Shown here: positions 46,684 to 59,619 of the stretch, in pieces | Layout of the letters: every line of letters begins with the position of its first letter | Position numbering within the stretch: the stretch's first letter is position 1 | Assembly: GCA_037893225.1 (NCBI GenBank) | Contig: JAZGUH010000026.1 | Location: 1,736,001-1,800,000 of the forward strand | Direction of reading: 5' to 3' | DNA from: Hippasteria phrygiana | Taxonomy: Eukaryota > Echinodermata > Asteroidea > Valvatida > Goniasteridae | DNA: 64,000 bases | Notes under the pieces: generated by a model | Database searches by the model: none | Seen by the model: only the letters and a program-made list of their open reading frames with translations | Told to the model about the DNA's origin: nothing | Made by a program: the position numbers and the translations under genes

Positions 46684-47562
46684 CTATGGAATAAGTAAGT
46701 ACTCCATTCATTCTTGAGGTTGCCTTTAACAAGTTTAAAATGACCAGTAAAACAGGGACAGAACATTCATCAATGTGATAAACACCAATCTAAATAAGTA
46801 GAGGTGAAGTTTTTACAAGATTGTTTTACTTTGGAACAAACAAGACAAAAACATAAATACGACCAATTATGCAAACAAAAAAATTGATTCCAAATTGATC
46901 ACTGAATAGATATCCAAGAGAGGGGCACAACTGGCACACTTGTACACTGTTTAGGCCAAACAAAAAAATAGTGCTGCTTCCGGTTATCCTACCTCCCCTA
47001 TTTTAATGGCCCAACCCTAATTTTTATTTTTTTGGGAAAAAAGTAACAAAAAAAAACATAAATGCTTTAAATACTACCTTTAGACCTTGACTACACGTAG
47101 ACACCTACATATGCTCAGCACCCAAAAAATGCCAAACAAATAAAAATTCCCTATACCTACCCTATTTTCAAATGCCATGTAATCGGAAGCAGAACTATTT
47201 TTGTTGGCCTTAAATGCACATTTTGCTTATTAGAGGTAACAGGGGTGGGAAAAAGTGTACCACAAACTTAAAGAATGACCCTTTATATAACTGTTGCTGT
47301 ATAATTCAAGTTAACTTGGGGGGGGGGGGGGGGGCGGTGGTGATCCAGTGGGACACCCCCCCCCCCTTCCCCCATTCCAAAAGTGGGGATAATAATTCCC
47401 CCAGATCTACACCATTGAAATTGTGCTGCAATATCAGTCCTCAGAGTTGCTAAATTGTAAACAATTATGTTGTCTGCCTTCAGATATTCCTGTTAACTTG
47501 CCTTTTCGAGCTCAGCCTTCTATTAAAAGTACTCATTTCCAGTCCCTCTAATATTCGTTTGC
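46684..47562. other. intron or intergenic, no gene recognised
   Basis: Non-coding, with a poly-G run near 47319-47333 and a poly-C run near 47356-47366. Confidence 0.4.
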
Positions 47563-47868
47563 TTAATTTGCCAACAATACCAAAATTAAAGGGGTGTCAG
47601 TTTGGTGTTTTTTCAACCATAAATGAAAGTGGTCACTGCAAACATCCATATAAGAAATAGGATCCGTCTTTGAGTTCAGATTTCTAAGGACTTGAGAATG
47701 AGCTGCTGGCTTCACCATTACTTGTGCCATTTCTACTTGGAGCATGTAGTGGTGCCACTGCAACCCAACTGCCTTATCCATAGCCTCATACAACTGCCAA
47801 CCAGAAGGACTGCTGTGGTGTGGTGCCTGCATGGTTTAGGACTCTTGGTTCCTGTTAAACAACAGATA
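47563..47868 (-). other. possible exon, minus strand
   Basis: A TTGTTTAACAG acceptor-like site (minus strand, near 47868) precedes an 89-codon frame starting ATG at 47832 (MQAPHHSSPSGWQLYEAMDK). No domain was recognised and a stop lies upstream in frame, so it would have to be a first coding exon. Weak. Confidence 0.2.
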
Positions 47869-49150
47869 CAAGTGAAATATTTATTATCACAAACTAAACA
47901 ATGCAATATTTGCTGCTAAAATTAGAAATGAATCCATGGCTGTTTTTGCTCGGTCTGCCTGATTTCTGCTTTCTTGCAAAAACAATATAATCATTGCCCT
48001 TTCAAAAAAGCTACAACAAAATGTATTAAACTACTTTAACTTAACTCAACTCCCTGAGATATGTGTAAAATTGTATTAAAATGTGAGGATTTGGGATTGT
48101 TAGGAATAATTCAAAGATTTGTCATCCATGATATTCACAAAAAGGGAAACACTTTTCGAATGATGCTGATGAATCAGTCCCTGCAATAGCTATTTCTTCT
48201 TATTATTTTGTGTTTGTTTGTTTGTTTGTTTGTTTGGTTTAATGGGGGGGGGGGGGTGAGAAACGGTCAGCATGTTAACTTTTTATTATAGCATTCATTT
48301 GTACAAAGTATATAAATAGTGGGTTTATGCTTCAACTGAAAGTGTTTTTTCACGCAAAATTATGTTACCTACAAATATGTGATAATGTGACAACATAATT
48401 ACGTACCTAGGGCCTAGCCCTGTCCGTCGCCCAAATTCTGAAGTATGGGCCGTATCCACTTCAAAGTCCAATAAATTCTTGTGTTAATTCCCCCGTTCCT
48501 AAAGGATATTTAAAAGAGGGAACGTAACTCATTTTAGACAGTAGTTAGATCTCTTTAGAAAACTAACTCCACCCTTCAGAATTCAGATGTCGCTGAACAC
48601 ACTATCCTACATCTGCCTCTTGTGTCAGTCGTCTCGGATATGTATATTGGATTTCGGCAAAACGTGCAGCAGATACTGTTCAAGATTCAACTTACCATGT
48701 AAAGCTTTTATACGTATCCTACGTTCAAAATTTCAAGTGAACAAATCGTCTTTTCCGTACGTGTACGGGAAGTATGCTTACACGTACAAGTGTATGTACA
48801 TGTACAAGTTACAAATCTCAACCTCCGACTCAAGCTCTAGCTGTCTCACTACTGTTTTTGTATTAATCAATCGAGTGTAGGAACTCTAGTTGGTGTAGGA
48901 ACTCTTAGACTATGCATCCCAGCGGCCGCGGCCGGATTCCCTTATGATAGGGCCTATCCGCAATGCAATGAACTTGTCCAACAAGAACAACAAAATTCAA
49001 CCGAGTTGTGTCCCAAAATTTACAGGGAAAATTACTTACACTAAAATTTCGCTTTGCCTGGCTCTGCTCCGCTGGTCCTAAGTTGTTTTATCTCCGTCAG
49101 AATCCTCCATGTTGGCACAAAAGTGAAAATAAAAGCGAGATACCGCACAA
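47869..49150. other. intergenic, no gene recognised
   Basis: Contains (GTTT)n and a poly-G run at about 48207-48256. The frame at 48587-48880 shows no recognisable domain. Confidence 0.4.
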
Positions 49151-49154
49151 CGGC

Positions 49155-49460
49155 CGCACCATGAGCAGAATTAAAGTAAAAAAGATTGGAACATATTTTT
49201 TGAAAAACGGAATGTATTTTTGAAAATCGAACGTGTTTTTAAATCTAATGCATTAAAAAAAGAACGTGTCTTTAAACACCGAACGTGCTTTTTTACCACC
49301 CGAATACGTTTTCCAAAACCCAATGAAATTTTACAGACCGAACATCCTTATGATTCGAATGCTTTTCCAAAACCTAATGAAATTTTACAAACCTAACATG
49401 TTTTTGCAACTCGAATGCATTTCCCAAAACCGAATAAAATTCCAAACCTAACACGTTCTC
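49155..49460. repeat. degenerate tandem repeat with an inverted partner at 56660-56755
   Basis: CAGAATTAAAGTAAAAAAGA, AACATATTTTTTGAAAAA and ATCGAACGTGTTTTTAAATC recur inverted at 56660-56755. 49250-49450 continues as degenerate units of about 50 bp with TTTCCAAAACC.AATGAAAT. Confidence 0.65.
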
Positions 49461-49774
49461 ACGTGTTATGAATGAATGAAATTTTCCCGGCATAAAACAG
49501 CCGCAGGTTTTGAATTAGGCATATGTATTTCATCCGACATCTCATTGCCTCCGAATTTATAGAGCATTCGAATTTTTTTAACAGTGTTCGGCCCGGGTTT
49601 TGCCGAGTACCCGAACCTCAGTTTCTTTGATTAGAATGTATTCTTGGCCCAAGACGTTGGCAAGTCTTTGCATGACCTGCAGTACCGTAGCGTATCCAGC
49701 TTTTTGTCCCAGGGAGGGCAAACAACGTCTGAATCGTCTTAAAATCGTCTTGCAATGCCTTAATCTCCGACGAT
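49461..49774. other. intergenic, no gene recognised
   Basis: No feature recognised; it precedes the truncated LINE. Confidence 0.4.
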
Positions 49775-51942
49775 GAAATCACATTACCAAATTATTCCAT
49801 TGTCAGAAAAGACAGGAACCGGCATGGTGGTGGGGTTGCCATGTACATCCGAAACAATTTAACTTTCACTCGTCGTGAGGATCTCGAAACTGATGATGTC
49901 GAGTGCATATGGGTTGAAATTAAGTGTAAACAAAGACAGCCTGTGCTTATTAGTTATATTATAGGCCACCTTCAAGCTCTGTTGAATTCATTGATAAACT
50001 AAGTGATATTATTAATAAGGCCTCCTGTGAATGTAAAGAAGTTATTGCAACTGGGGACTTTAATTATGATGTTTCAGTTGACGATAATAGTATGAACTCA
50101 AACCCAATTACATGTATTTCTTGTTTTGGTTTGTTCCAATTGGCGCAACTCATACATGACTCAACACATGTCACTGAGTCCACTCAAACAATAATCGATC
50201 TCATTTTCAGCTCCCATCCAGAGCTAATAAAGGAATGTGGTGTATTACCAGTTCTAATCAGTGACCATTATCTTGTTTATGGTCAACATAGTTGGAAAAC
50301 ATCAACAATTAAAGGTCGCTCAATAAATTTTCGATGTCTTACAAATATAGACAATGATGCATTTAAAGACGACCTCCTTAATGCACCATGGCAAGATGTA
50401 CTGGACTCTTATGATGTTGATGAAGCGTGGTGCAAATGGCACTCCATATTTATGAGTATTGTTAACTTTCATGCGCTAATCAAAACTAAACATATTCGGG
50501 GTGCCTCTTTACCCTCGCTCGGTTGCGAAATTCTTAAACTTACGAGACAGCGGGATCGTGCACACAAAATCGCAAAACGCTCAGGCTCACAGATCGATTG
50601 GAACTCTTAATACAAAAAGCTGCGGAACAATGTAACTAATAAAATCCGCACTAAGAAGAGTAAATACTATACATCAGCCATAGAAGAAAATATAAGCAAT
50701 TCATCTATGCTATGGAAAAAAACTAAAGGAGGTACTTCCTAAGAAACAGAAAATTGCTCCAAATTCTATCACTTCCCCAAATGGAGAAAATATTGACGAT
50801 CCCACCGAAATTGCTGAAACATTAAATGTACACTTTTCTACACTATATTAAAATGTACAGCTGGAAATTGCCCATCGCGCGAACTTGAAAACAATGATAC
50901 CTACGCCTCTATCGTTGATTCTCTGGATGAACTTGAAGAATGCACTAGGAGTTCGTTCAAAAGCAAATATCATCCATGTCGGTTGGGAAAGCAACAGGTC
51001 CGGATGGCATCAGTGTTAAAATGATTAAAATTGATTCCCCTTATAATACTGCATCTTTAACTTATATTTTTAACCTCTCCATAAGTTGCGAGCAATACCC
51101 TAAAGATTGGAAACACGCCTTGGTAACACCAATTCACAAGGGAGGAGATAAATGTAGTACAGGTAATTATCGGCCTATTTCTAAACTGCCAATTATCTCT
51201 AAGATTCTAGAAAGATGGGTGCACTCGGCAGTATATAGCTACCTCGATGATAACAATTTGATACCTAGTTGTCAATCGGGATTTAGACCCTTGCACTCAA
51301 CTGAAAGCACTCTACACGATTTAACAAACAAGTGTTTTGAGGCTACGGAGCAAGGTAAAGTTACAGGTAGCGTGTTCATAGATATAGATCTCAGTAAAGC
51401 TTTTGATTGTGTGGATCATTTTAGTGTAAATTGAAGAAGCTGAATTTGTCATCTTCTGTAAATAATTGGTTTAAGTCGTACCTATAGGCGGTCGTAGTCA
51501 GTCGAAGGTCCTGCCCATAGCCATAGGCGTTCCACAAGGGTCGATCTTAGGGCCACTTTTATTCATTGTATATTGTAGTGATTTTCCATCTTGTATACCC
51601 TTAAAATTTAAACTTATTTATGTATGCAGATGACTCCATGTTAACGTGTAGCTCCTCTAGTATGAACGAAATAGAAAGGAAATTGAATGTAGCTCTTGCT
51701 AGTATTCACAACTGGTGCCTTACCTAAGAAACAAACTAGCATTAAATGCCAACAAAACCAAATGTATGCGTATTGGTTCAAGGCAGAAAATATCCAACGT
51801 CGACCTGAACGTGTGTATTGCTGATAAGGTTATCGAAGAAGTGAATTCTTGTCAATGCTTGGGTGTAGTTGTTGATGAAACATTAAGTTGGGGTAAACAT
51901 GTTGAATACGTAAGGAAGACTGTTTCGTCTAAATTGGGTGTG
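49775..51942 (+). pseudogene. second LINE (jockey/CR1-like), truncated at both ends
   Basis: The endonuclease part shows GGGVAMYIRN and IATGDFN (49850-50070) and SDHYLV near 50262. The frame 50092-50610 covers the end of the endonuclease and the linker. RT blocks follow: GKATGPDGISVKMIK, YRPISKLPIISKILER, SGFRPLHSTESTL and IDLSKAFDCVDH (50976-51420), then decayed sequence around GVPQGSILGPLL (51520-51560) and YADDS (near 51625), and LNANKTKCM (near 51740). A MITE inserted at 51943 ends the copy. Multiple stops and frameshifts show it is dead. Confidence 0.85.
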
Positions 51943-52553
51943 TTAAAGGGACACATTGCTTTGGATTTTGCGATTTGGGCTATAAAACTGAAATGGATAT
52001 GTTTGGGAAGCTTTTTTAAAAGTAGAATATAAAGATTCACATAACTATACCTTCAAATTGCGTGGTTTTTGTTTAATTTCGTTACAAATAACGGTCCGCC
52101 ATTTTGTAGAGCCAAATTTTTGACTCAACAAAATGGCGGACCGTGTTCACCAGTCGTATTTCCAGTCGCAGCTGGTTGAAGTATACGTTCTGTTGATCCA
52201 TTTTGATGTACTGTGGCACGGCGCGCAGCACTGGCGATATGTGTCGCGAGGTAGAGAATGGTACCTGGCGATCATCTGATAGGTTTACAAGGCCATTGGC
52301 TGCGGCGCCAGCCTAGAGACTCTTACAGCGTATTTTGCGCATTATTTAGACGGTGGTATTTACTACTGGAAATAAGTCTATGTTTCGCGGGTCAGATGTC
52401 AGTGGTCAGAGGCAAATTTTTTGTTTTGTAACCACTACTCACTAATTTCAACACATTATACGTGTTGTTTTGCATGAACAACTCTCATAAAAGATAAGAA
52501 ACATTTCCAAACAGCAAAATTTCATGACATTTGAAGGCAATGTGTCCCTTTAA
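51943..52553. mobile_element. TTAA-flanked MITE, copy 2, inside the LINE
   Basis: 611 bp, in opposite orientation to 43325-43940, with ends TTAAAGGGACACATTGCTTT and GAAGGCAATGTGTCCCTTTAA-type inverse. It interrupts the RT C-terminal region after KLGVL. Confidence 0.8.
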
Positions 52554-53056
52554 CCCTTTCACTACCATGGGCTCCGTTTGGCACGTCGCTTCCTTACCGT
52601 GGCTCCTTTTGGCACGGCTCATATTGTATTTTGCGAAAATGTGCATAGCGCACTCTATTGACAAAAAGTCTATCTCGCACATGCGTGCACCGTAGTTTTC
52701 AAAAATGTCAGATTACAGAATTATGTGAATATAAATAATTGTTTCTCCACCTCCACTCCTCCGCCCCACTCCCTCCCCTCCCCTCCCCTACTCCCTTCCC
52801 TCACCCCCCCCCCCCCCAATGCAATGTTGATAGGGGTGGAAGAATTAGCCGGTTTGCCTGCACACCCAATTTCACACAACCTTGAACGGGGGGGGGGGGG
52901 GGGGAGATTGGCGGGTCCATCCTGTTGACATAATGTGTTAGATCTCATCGGCCTTTCTCCTCGCTGAATTACGAGGGCGCTATACAATGAATTGTTTACA
53001 AAGGGGACTGGTATTGAGGTAAAGAGTGCATTATTTCTCCTGGTGGCGAAAGGGTT
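52552..53056. mobile_element. candidate MITE with AACCCTTTC ends
   Basis: About 505 bp between AACCCTTTCACTACCATGG and CCTGGTGGCGAAAGGGTT, imperfect inverses (about 15 of 18 matching). It abuts the preceding MITE. The interior has poly-C (52806-52817) and poly-G (52890-52903) runs. Confidence 0.45.
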
Positions 53057-53834
53057 TTATACAGAATTCGTGATTACGTTCCCCAAAGCAGCCTGCATAC
53101 ACTCTTTATATTGCTGTACGGTGTGGGGAGGAAGGTAGGAAGGTGGTAATTATAAATATAAACGAAAAATGTGAATTTTTCAAAACATCTCAAAGACGTC
53201 TCAAAGACGGCATTTCACACGAAACTGCGAATTCCGCATTTCCAGATATTCTTACAAACGCCCCGTCTTTAACCGGCTAATTGGAACAGAACCCATTCTT
53301 GGAATATGCCCTTGCTGAAATTATGTGTGCCCAGGAAGGTGGCAATTAGAATTATGAAGGAAAAATATGAATTTTTCAAAACATGTGCGGTACACTTTCT
53401 TTTAAACAGAGGCTATTGGACTGAACCGAAAGGAATTGGTGTCGAGAACTCTTTGAAAAGGGCCCTCTCGAAATGACCTTAAAAATGACCCATAAAACAA
53501 TGCTAAACATAATATGTATCGCTTTGCTGATACCTATTCTGAAATTGGAATCACGCGGCCTACGTGGACCTTCATACCCTAATGAAAACCAGTCATGGGA
53601 ATGTGTCAGCCATATATCTAAAACGGTTTGATTAATTGGCGTTGGAATCACGAGAAGAATTCCCTTTTAGAGTAAGTTGTGCAGCATGGCCGGAGGTACT
53701 AGCTGTGGTATCTGATTTACTGAATTGCTCTCCCTTTATTACATTGGTCAATGGAACTCTGGGCTGACGGGGACTGGGTTGTGACTGCGCACGATACGCG
53801 TATAGGCCTACATTACGCGGTGCAGTGGAACCCA
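53057..53834. other. intergenic, no gene recognised
   Basis: Contains two copies of a short ATGAATTTTTCAAAACAT phrase (near 53171 and 53368). No gene or mobile-element end identified. Confidence 0.4.
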
Positions 53835-53975
53835 CAACTCGGACCCAAAACAACTCGTACCCCAACCAACTTGGACCCACGACCAACTCGGACCCACACC
53901 AACTCGGACCCATGCCAACTCGGACCCATGCCAACTCGGACCCAACGATGACCAACTCGGACCCATCGTGCAAAT
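53835..53975. repeat. 16-17-bp minisatellite CCAACTCGGACCCA, inverted partner of 55015-55225
   Basis: Seven to eight units of CAACTCGGACCCATGC or related. The same unit in reverse orientation forms the longer array at 55015-55225. The enclosed sequence is about 1 kb. Confidence 0.85.
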
Positions 53976-55014
53976 GTTGACTTTCAATGTTTTGATACAC
54001 TAAGCACGCAGATGGCAATGTATATTTTGTATAGCATTTTCTGATCTAACGGATTGATTTTACCATCATCCGTACTAAATTATGACATTTTGGGAATTCT
54101 TGGGAATTTTACCGCAATAATCTTGGGATTTTCAAATTTAATAAGTGGCCACGCTGAGACGGGCAACTTATGCCATTGATGAACGAACGGGGCCTCTGGG
54201 GAGGCAACCACTGTGGCGGAAAACAGGGGTGGGGAGAATAAGGACTAAAAAGGAGGCTGACGATTCTAACAAAAGAACCTTTGATATAAACGTAGTCACA
54301 CAGGCGGAATTGTTAAGACTTAAACCCCCGGCGTTCCGCCCGTCTCCGGTTAAGCATTTCGCGATGGATCAACGAACCAAAGTAGGCCTATATAACAAAG
54401 TTATTCAGTCGCGAACTAGAAGGGATCACCTCTGATGTTTTATAAGTACACGTAGGCCCTATCCATAAAATATGTAGCGGTAACAAAGTTAACTAGAAGG
54501 GATCACTTCGCAGAAAAAAAGGACTTAAATAAATACAGCCCAGGATCCAGAAATTCAGAACAAAACTGGAGCAATTATTTAATCCAATCAGCAACTCCAC
54601 TGGACAAGAAAATATCTTGCGGCAAAGTTCTGACTTACACAATCCTAAAGCCTTTAAAATATTACCACCTGTTTGTTTTTGCGATGTCCTGAAACCTATG
54701 TTTTGTAAGTAGAAATTATGTTTTCATCGGAAGAATCAGTAAACGTTGGAATAACGTTGTAAAAGCACTTCACCCTGATGTTTAAAACTTTTCGAAATAT
54801 TATTCAAGAGCATTTGATATTTAAAATAAATCATTATAATGTCACCATCTGTGAACTGGGAAACTTGAGTTAGTTCAAATTGTATACTGAAAAGTTTAAA
54901 TTTTATCCCAATCATAAATGCGCAAATGCGAACCTGCGAAACGCGCGGCACGTATGCAGTAATGATTCCGAAAACGCGGACAGCTGTAACCTAGGGTTCG
55001 CGATGCTGATTCAA
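53976..55014. other. spacer between inverted minisatellites
   Basis: No recognised gene. The frame at 54145-54435 lacks an ATG and known domains. Confidence 0.4.
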
Positions 55015-55225
55015 TCTTTGTTGGGTCCGACTTGGTCATGCTTGGGTCCGAGTTGGCCGTGGGTCCGAGTTGGCCGTGGGTCCGAGCTGGTCGTGGGTCC
55101 GAGTTGGTCGTGGGTCCGAGTTGGTCGTGGGTCCGAGTTGGCATGGGTCCGAGTTGGCATGGGTCCGAGTTGGCATGGGTCCGAGTTGGTATGGGTCCGA
55201 GTTGGTTTGGGTCCGAGTTGACCTG
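55015..55225. repeat. 16-17-bp minisatellite GGGTCCGAGTTGG
   Basis: About 12 units; the variable bases alternate between GGCCGT, TCGT and CAT. It abuts the zinc-knuckle end of the gag-like relic. Confidence 0.88.
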
Positions 55226-56165
55226 ATCCCCATCGTGATGCTCCGTGGCCAGAGCGCAGGCACTTGCTACATGTATGAGCGTATTTACATCTATTGAATG
55301 TACAGCAACCATGATTAGTGTTGAAAGCAAAGCTGTGCCCAGACCCTATGTTTTTGGAGACCGGTGCCCACATGTGGCTGTTCCCAGCACGATTTACTGA
55401 TTGGTTAGTTACAGGGACCGCGGCGGCAACCGTCACCCGGAGTTCCATATCGATTTCTCCCCATGAGCGAGAGGGGTCAATTTCCATCTTTAAACGAAAC
55501 TGTTCGTCATTATATGCGCCACACGTACCCGGGGAACTGGATTGACGCCATCCTAACAATTTCGCAATATTTCAAATGTTGGGCATATCGATGGGTGTGT
55601 TTCTCAAGGTATATAGTCACGAACGTGTGGAAGGCGGATTGCCATACTGTAAATGATTCGATACGTTTTCGGGATGGGCCAGGTTTCTTGAGGACCAGGT
55701 TGTCCCCTTCTATCGCAAAAGTTAAATTGGAGTGCTCAGCACGTGAAAATACCGCATGTGTGGTATCGTTGTACAGAGGCGCCAAATCTATATACTTCCC
55801 TGCCCAAATTTTCTCTTTTGTAGTTTGAGGAACATGAAAACCCAAAGATGCGCATCTACCTATCTGGAATAATGGTACTGGGCGGTCGTTCGCCCCTACA
55901 CTAATTGCGCTAACTGGTATTGCACAAGTAGGAAAACCAATACCGTACTCACCACCCCCACGAACACTGTTAGTGTTAGGCCTGTGGCTCCGGTTGTGCT
56001 AGGCGCGGGGCAGAAACAGCTGCCCTCCTGCCCTGATTCGGTGGTTGGCGGGACATTTTTGGCCGAGGTGCGCCATCCGCATCTTCATCCCGGGGATCAG
56101 TGATGGGGGGCATAGGAGCTGTGCGATGGGCTCGTCGCCCAGCGGTATTCTTAGTGTATGGCATC
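55226..56165 (-). pseudogene. gag-like protein of a DIRS/Ngaro-type retroelement
   Basis: From 55845 the minus strand reads VPQTTKEKIWAGKYIDLAPL, then IESFTVWQSAFHTFVTIYLE and YVWRI. After a one-base insertion near 55525 it continues YDEQFRLKMEIDPSRSWGEI and a zinc-knuckle-like CTFNRCKYAHTCSKCLRSGH ending near 55235. I know this order (K...G.Y..L..L, W..AF..F, YD..FR.....P...W..I, then C.FN...C....C.Y.H.C..C...H) as the gag-like protein of tyrosine-recombinase retrotransposons. A Pro/Arg-rich frame up to 56164 may be its N-terminus. Broken; its recombinase was not found nearby, the one at 23581-24239 being far away. Confidence 0.7.
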
Positions 56166-57125
56166 TCTTGGCGTACAGAAGCTTTTCAGTTCAACAAGTG
56201 TTCCGCCGTCCGTTCGAATTAACAGGAGAATGACGAAAATAGAAGCTTTGTTCAAGATTCTTACTTGCTAAATAGCTGCAGCGAAATGACAGCCCCGAGC
56301 CTCGTGGTCTTGGCCAAATGCCCAGGCCCTTAGACAGTCCTTTCCTCTGATTGGTCAATGCAGGACAACTTATATTTTTCATTGGTCAATATTAGCCTCT
56401 TACTTTGCATAACAACCAAATATGACCTTATATGGTAAGGAATTTGCTTTCCATCTTCTTGCGAAATGTTGCTAAACGACAAAGCAACGCAACGTTTCCA
56501 AATTTCGCAATCTCCCCGAAACGAAGGCTGGACGTTTTGCTTGCTGTGCAATTTTCCAAACGAACTAGAAACGTTATTGGTTGCGCAATGCCTTCGAAAC
56601 GACGAGGATACGTCTTTACATTATTTGTGCGCCAAGTATAAAGCATTTTATCTTCTAGAGATAAAATAAATTAGATTTAAAAACACGTTCGATTTTCAAA
56701 AATGCATTTTTCAAAAAATATGTTCCAATCTTTTTGACTTTAATTCTGCTTCGTATACTGTAAAACTATTCTACCACATCGCTGTTTGTTTATCAAGATG
56801 GCGACTCGCTGAAAGTTTTTACACACTGACGTCATTAAGCCTGTGCGCAGCCACCACTTCGGTAGGCTTGATATGGCTTCGGATTTTGGCCCAAAACAGA
56901 GCCTCGGGCTTCATCGCCTAGCCCAAGCCCGCCGTTTGGTATGAGGCTTCAAAATGGCAGCCGCAAAAACGTAGCCCAAGCCTAGCCTCTAGCTTCGTTT
57001 GGTAAACGCCCATAGTAAATGTTGTAGCGCCCTCTTCTGTTCAAAACTGTCACGTGACGAAAAGTGCACAAGAACAAGAAGAAGAAGAACAACGCCGAGC
57101 GCTTACAGAGCCTCGTCTGGCGACG
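56166..57125. other. intergenic; inverted partner of 49155 at 56660-56755
   Basis: No gene recognised. TTTAAAAACACGTTCGATTT at 56675-56694 is the inverse of 49223-49242. Confidence 0.5.
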
Positions 57126-57129
57126 CGGC

Positions 57130-57250
57130 TAAAAAAATCGCTGCTCTGGAAATATAAATAGCTGCTCTGGAAAAAAGAAATAACTGCTCTCGAAAATAGA
57201 AATAACTGCTCTCGAAAATAAAAATAACTGCTCTTGAAAATATAATAGCG
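57130..57250. repeat. minisatellite AACTGCTCTCGAAAATA
   Basis: Five to six units of about 21 bp (AAATAACTGCTCTCGAAAAT), decaying leftwards into GCTGCTCTGGAAATATAAAT. Confidence 0.8.
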
Positions 57251-57707
57251 ATGGCACTAACGGGCTTTCGTAGTCCTTTATATATTTCACGTTTTCTTCC
57301 TTACACGTTCTATATATTGCGCTTCGCTTTATATAAATTGCAACTCTTGTCTCGTCCTAAATATATTTGTGTCGTCCTAAATATATTTGTTTCGCCCTAT
57401 ATATATATTTGTTTCTCAATAAAGTCACAAAGGGCGCCTCATACGAATGCGATATGGATATTAACTTCAGATTACCAGTAGTAATGATAAAGGTTATAAT
57501 ACGGTTATACCAATACAATCAAGTCTAATCAATAATTGATTATTGATTGATGACAGTCCAATAAACCAGATGATAGGCCCTACATGTTTTTGTGTTTACC
57601 AACAATCTGTTGTCAGGTGTATTATTCTTGCCTAACTGTGTATGAATAGCAGAGGGTTTTAACAATCAATCACATTCGGCGGTATATTTCCTCCAAAACG
57701 GACTCCA
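57251..57707. other. intergenic, no gene recognised
   Basis: Contains a three-fold CGTCCTAAATATATTTGT-like repeat near 57353-57415. Confidence 0.45.
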
Positions 57708-58695
57708 CACTGTAAACAATCCCGTAAAATCAAGGGTTTTTCCCCCTGTAAAAACAGACTATCACCGTATTTTAGTTTGAGCCAATGCGTACCGTATGCA
57801 ACCGACAATTTGCTTTTAATGAATTGTCACGAAATCAATGAACTATCTCATATAAATAACTACCAGGACCAGCTTTTGTGCATCAAAAAACAGTTATAAC
57901 ACAGTACCCTCACCCCAACCAAAAGCAAATTAGTCTTCCCAGCGCCACCGCCAGCCAACTCCGGCCTATATTTTTAGACCGCAACAAAAAGACTGCTTTA
58001 AACCGGCAGTGTACACCGGAAACGTACAGGTGTACTTGTATCAATTTCACCCGCGTGCTGTCCAAAATCGCTCTTGTACTAGAGGTAAAAAAAACGAAAA
58101 AAGATAAAAAAGGTATACGTCTTGTATATCAACTGCCTCTTGTTCAAACACATGTTTTTGTGAAAAGCGTTATTCGCTATCTCAATAAGCCACTCATGAA
58201 ACGTCAAGAGCAAACTATGCAAAAAATTGTGTATCAGGTTTGTATTTTCTTTCCTTTTTTGGTTCATGTCATCATTGACTGCTGTTTTGGTTCAAAATAT
58301 ATCACTGTTCAATCATTTCCAGGTCCGTTAATAAAACTGTTTGCATTTTTATTTCTGTCATCATTTTATGATATATTTAAGACTTTGGATGCGACATGCG
58401 AATCATACTACTACAGCAGGTGTACTGTGACGTTTAATGATGCTAGAAAAGGGTAGTCTGAGAGTCAAAAAGAGATATGGAATGCGTATGCGTACAGGGG
58501 GGAGGGGGGTTGGAGCCACTGCGTATGCCATGCGTACAGGGGGGGGGGGGGGGTCAAAAAAGTCGGCATTTCGTGCGTACGTACTTTATGGACGGCCCTT
58601 AAACTGAGTAAAAAAATGTATACCCTGTATTTTTACAGGAATAGCAGGGTTATTTTAAGGGGCAGCAACGTAAAACGGTGGTTTTTTTTACAGTG
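57708..58695. mobile_element. candidate DNA transposon with CACTGTAAA ends
   Basis: Bounded by CACTGTAAACAATCC and TTTTTTTTACAGTG. Both ends also carry CTGTAAAAA-type inner repeats and a shared CAGGG.TTTT motif. No target duplication was clear. A 192-codon frame inside (57878-58456) lacks an ATG and a known domain. Confidence 0.35.
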
Positions 58696-59615
58696 CACCT
58701 TTGCCCCGAGATCGCTCTGAGTTACCCTCTGGACCGAGGGAGAACCGAGCGCTGGATAGTCTGAGACTATTGGGGGAGACACTAGAGGTTGGCCCGGGGG
58801 TGCCCGCCACAGTATGCTAAATAGATCGGATTCAAACAATGGTCAATCAAATTTTGTTTGTTTTGTGTGGATTGTGGAATGAAGTACAAAACCCACATTC
58901 CCCGTGTGTTTCAAGTAAATTAATACCATGGGAAATAGCGTCATTATCCAGGGTACATTCGACATTCAAGTACAAAAGAAGTTCAGCGTCATGTCGTTTT
59001 CAAAAAAGGAGGAAGCCCTTCATTTACTTCTATTTTAGATTATGGAAGATTATTTTATTTTCCAAGATGGCCGCGTTTTTAATTCTTTGATAATGGCAGA
59101 CAACATGCATGAGTGGACAGTGCAATCAGGTGATGCCGGGAAAGGAGCTCGCATTCCAGTGGCTACAATGCACACAATCACAGGTTATATTTTTTTGTAA
59201 TACAGATTTTCATCAAAAAGAACTGGGATCAGTAGTGTATGCATCAAAGCGTCCCACTGACAGAACGATACGTACTTCCTCGCACACGGATGCATATGAC
59301 CCTCCAGAAGAGCTTACCAGACAATGCCAGATACGCTACCATGCACCCGAACTCGATGCTAAACAACAACATATAATTGTTTGACCAAGATAAGGGAATT
59401 CTGCAACGACACACTGTAAAAACCAACGGCTAACACTTTGTTAACACTTCAACGCGTTAATATTAATATTTTACACGTAAAGGTATAGGAGGCGTTGCAA
59501 GCGATTAACACTAAAACACGTTTAAATAGGCGTTGGTTTATATAATTATTTACGCTTGAGATGTTAATTTATGTAGATATTAACACTTTAGAATGTTAAT
59601 AATCATTAACATGTT
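58696..59615. other. intergenic, no gene recognised
   Basis: CACTGTAAAAACCAACGG at 59412 resembles the end of the previous candidate element; TTAACAC phrases recur several times between 59430 and 59610. Confidence 0.4.
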
Positions 59616-59619
59616 AAAC

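Noticed and set aside
54145..54435. 96-codon frame, plus strand
   Set aside because: Begins at GTG, no recognised domain or splice context.
55011..55330. Frames of WVRVG or TRTHANSDP repeats
   Set aside because: Translation of the 16-17-bp minisatellite in several frames on both strands.
57878..58456. 192-codon frame
   Set aside because: No ATG at its beginning (GTG), no domain, mixed composition. Kept only as a note inside the candidate transposon.
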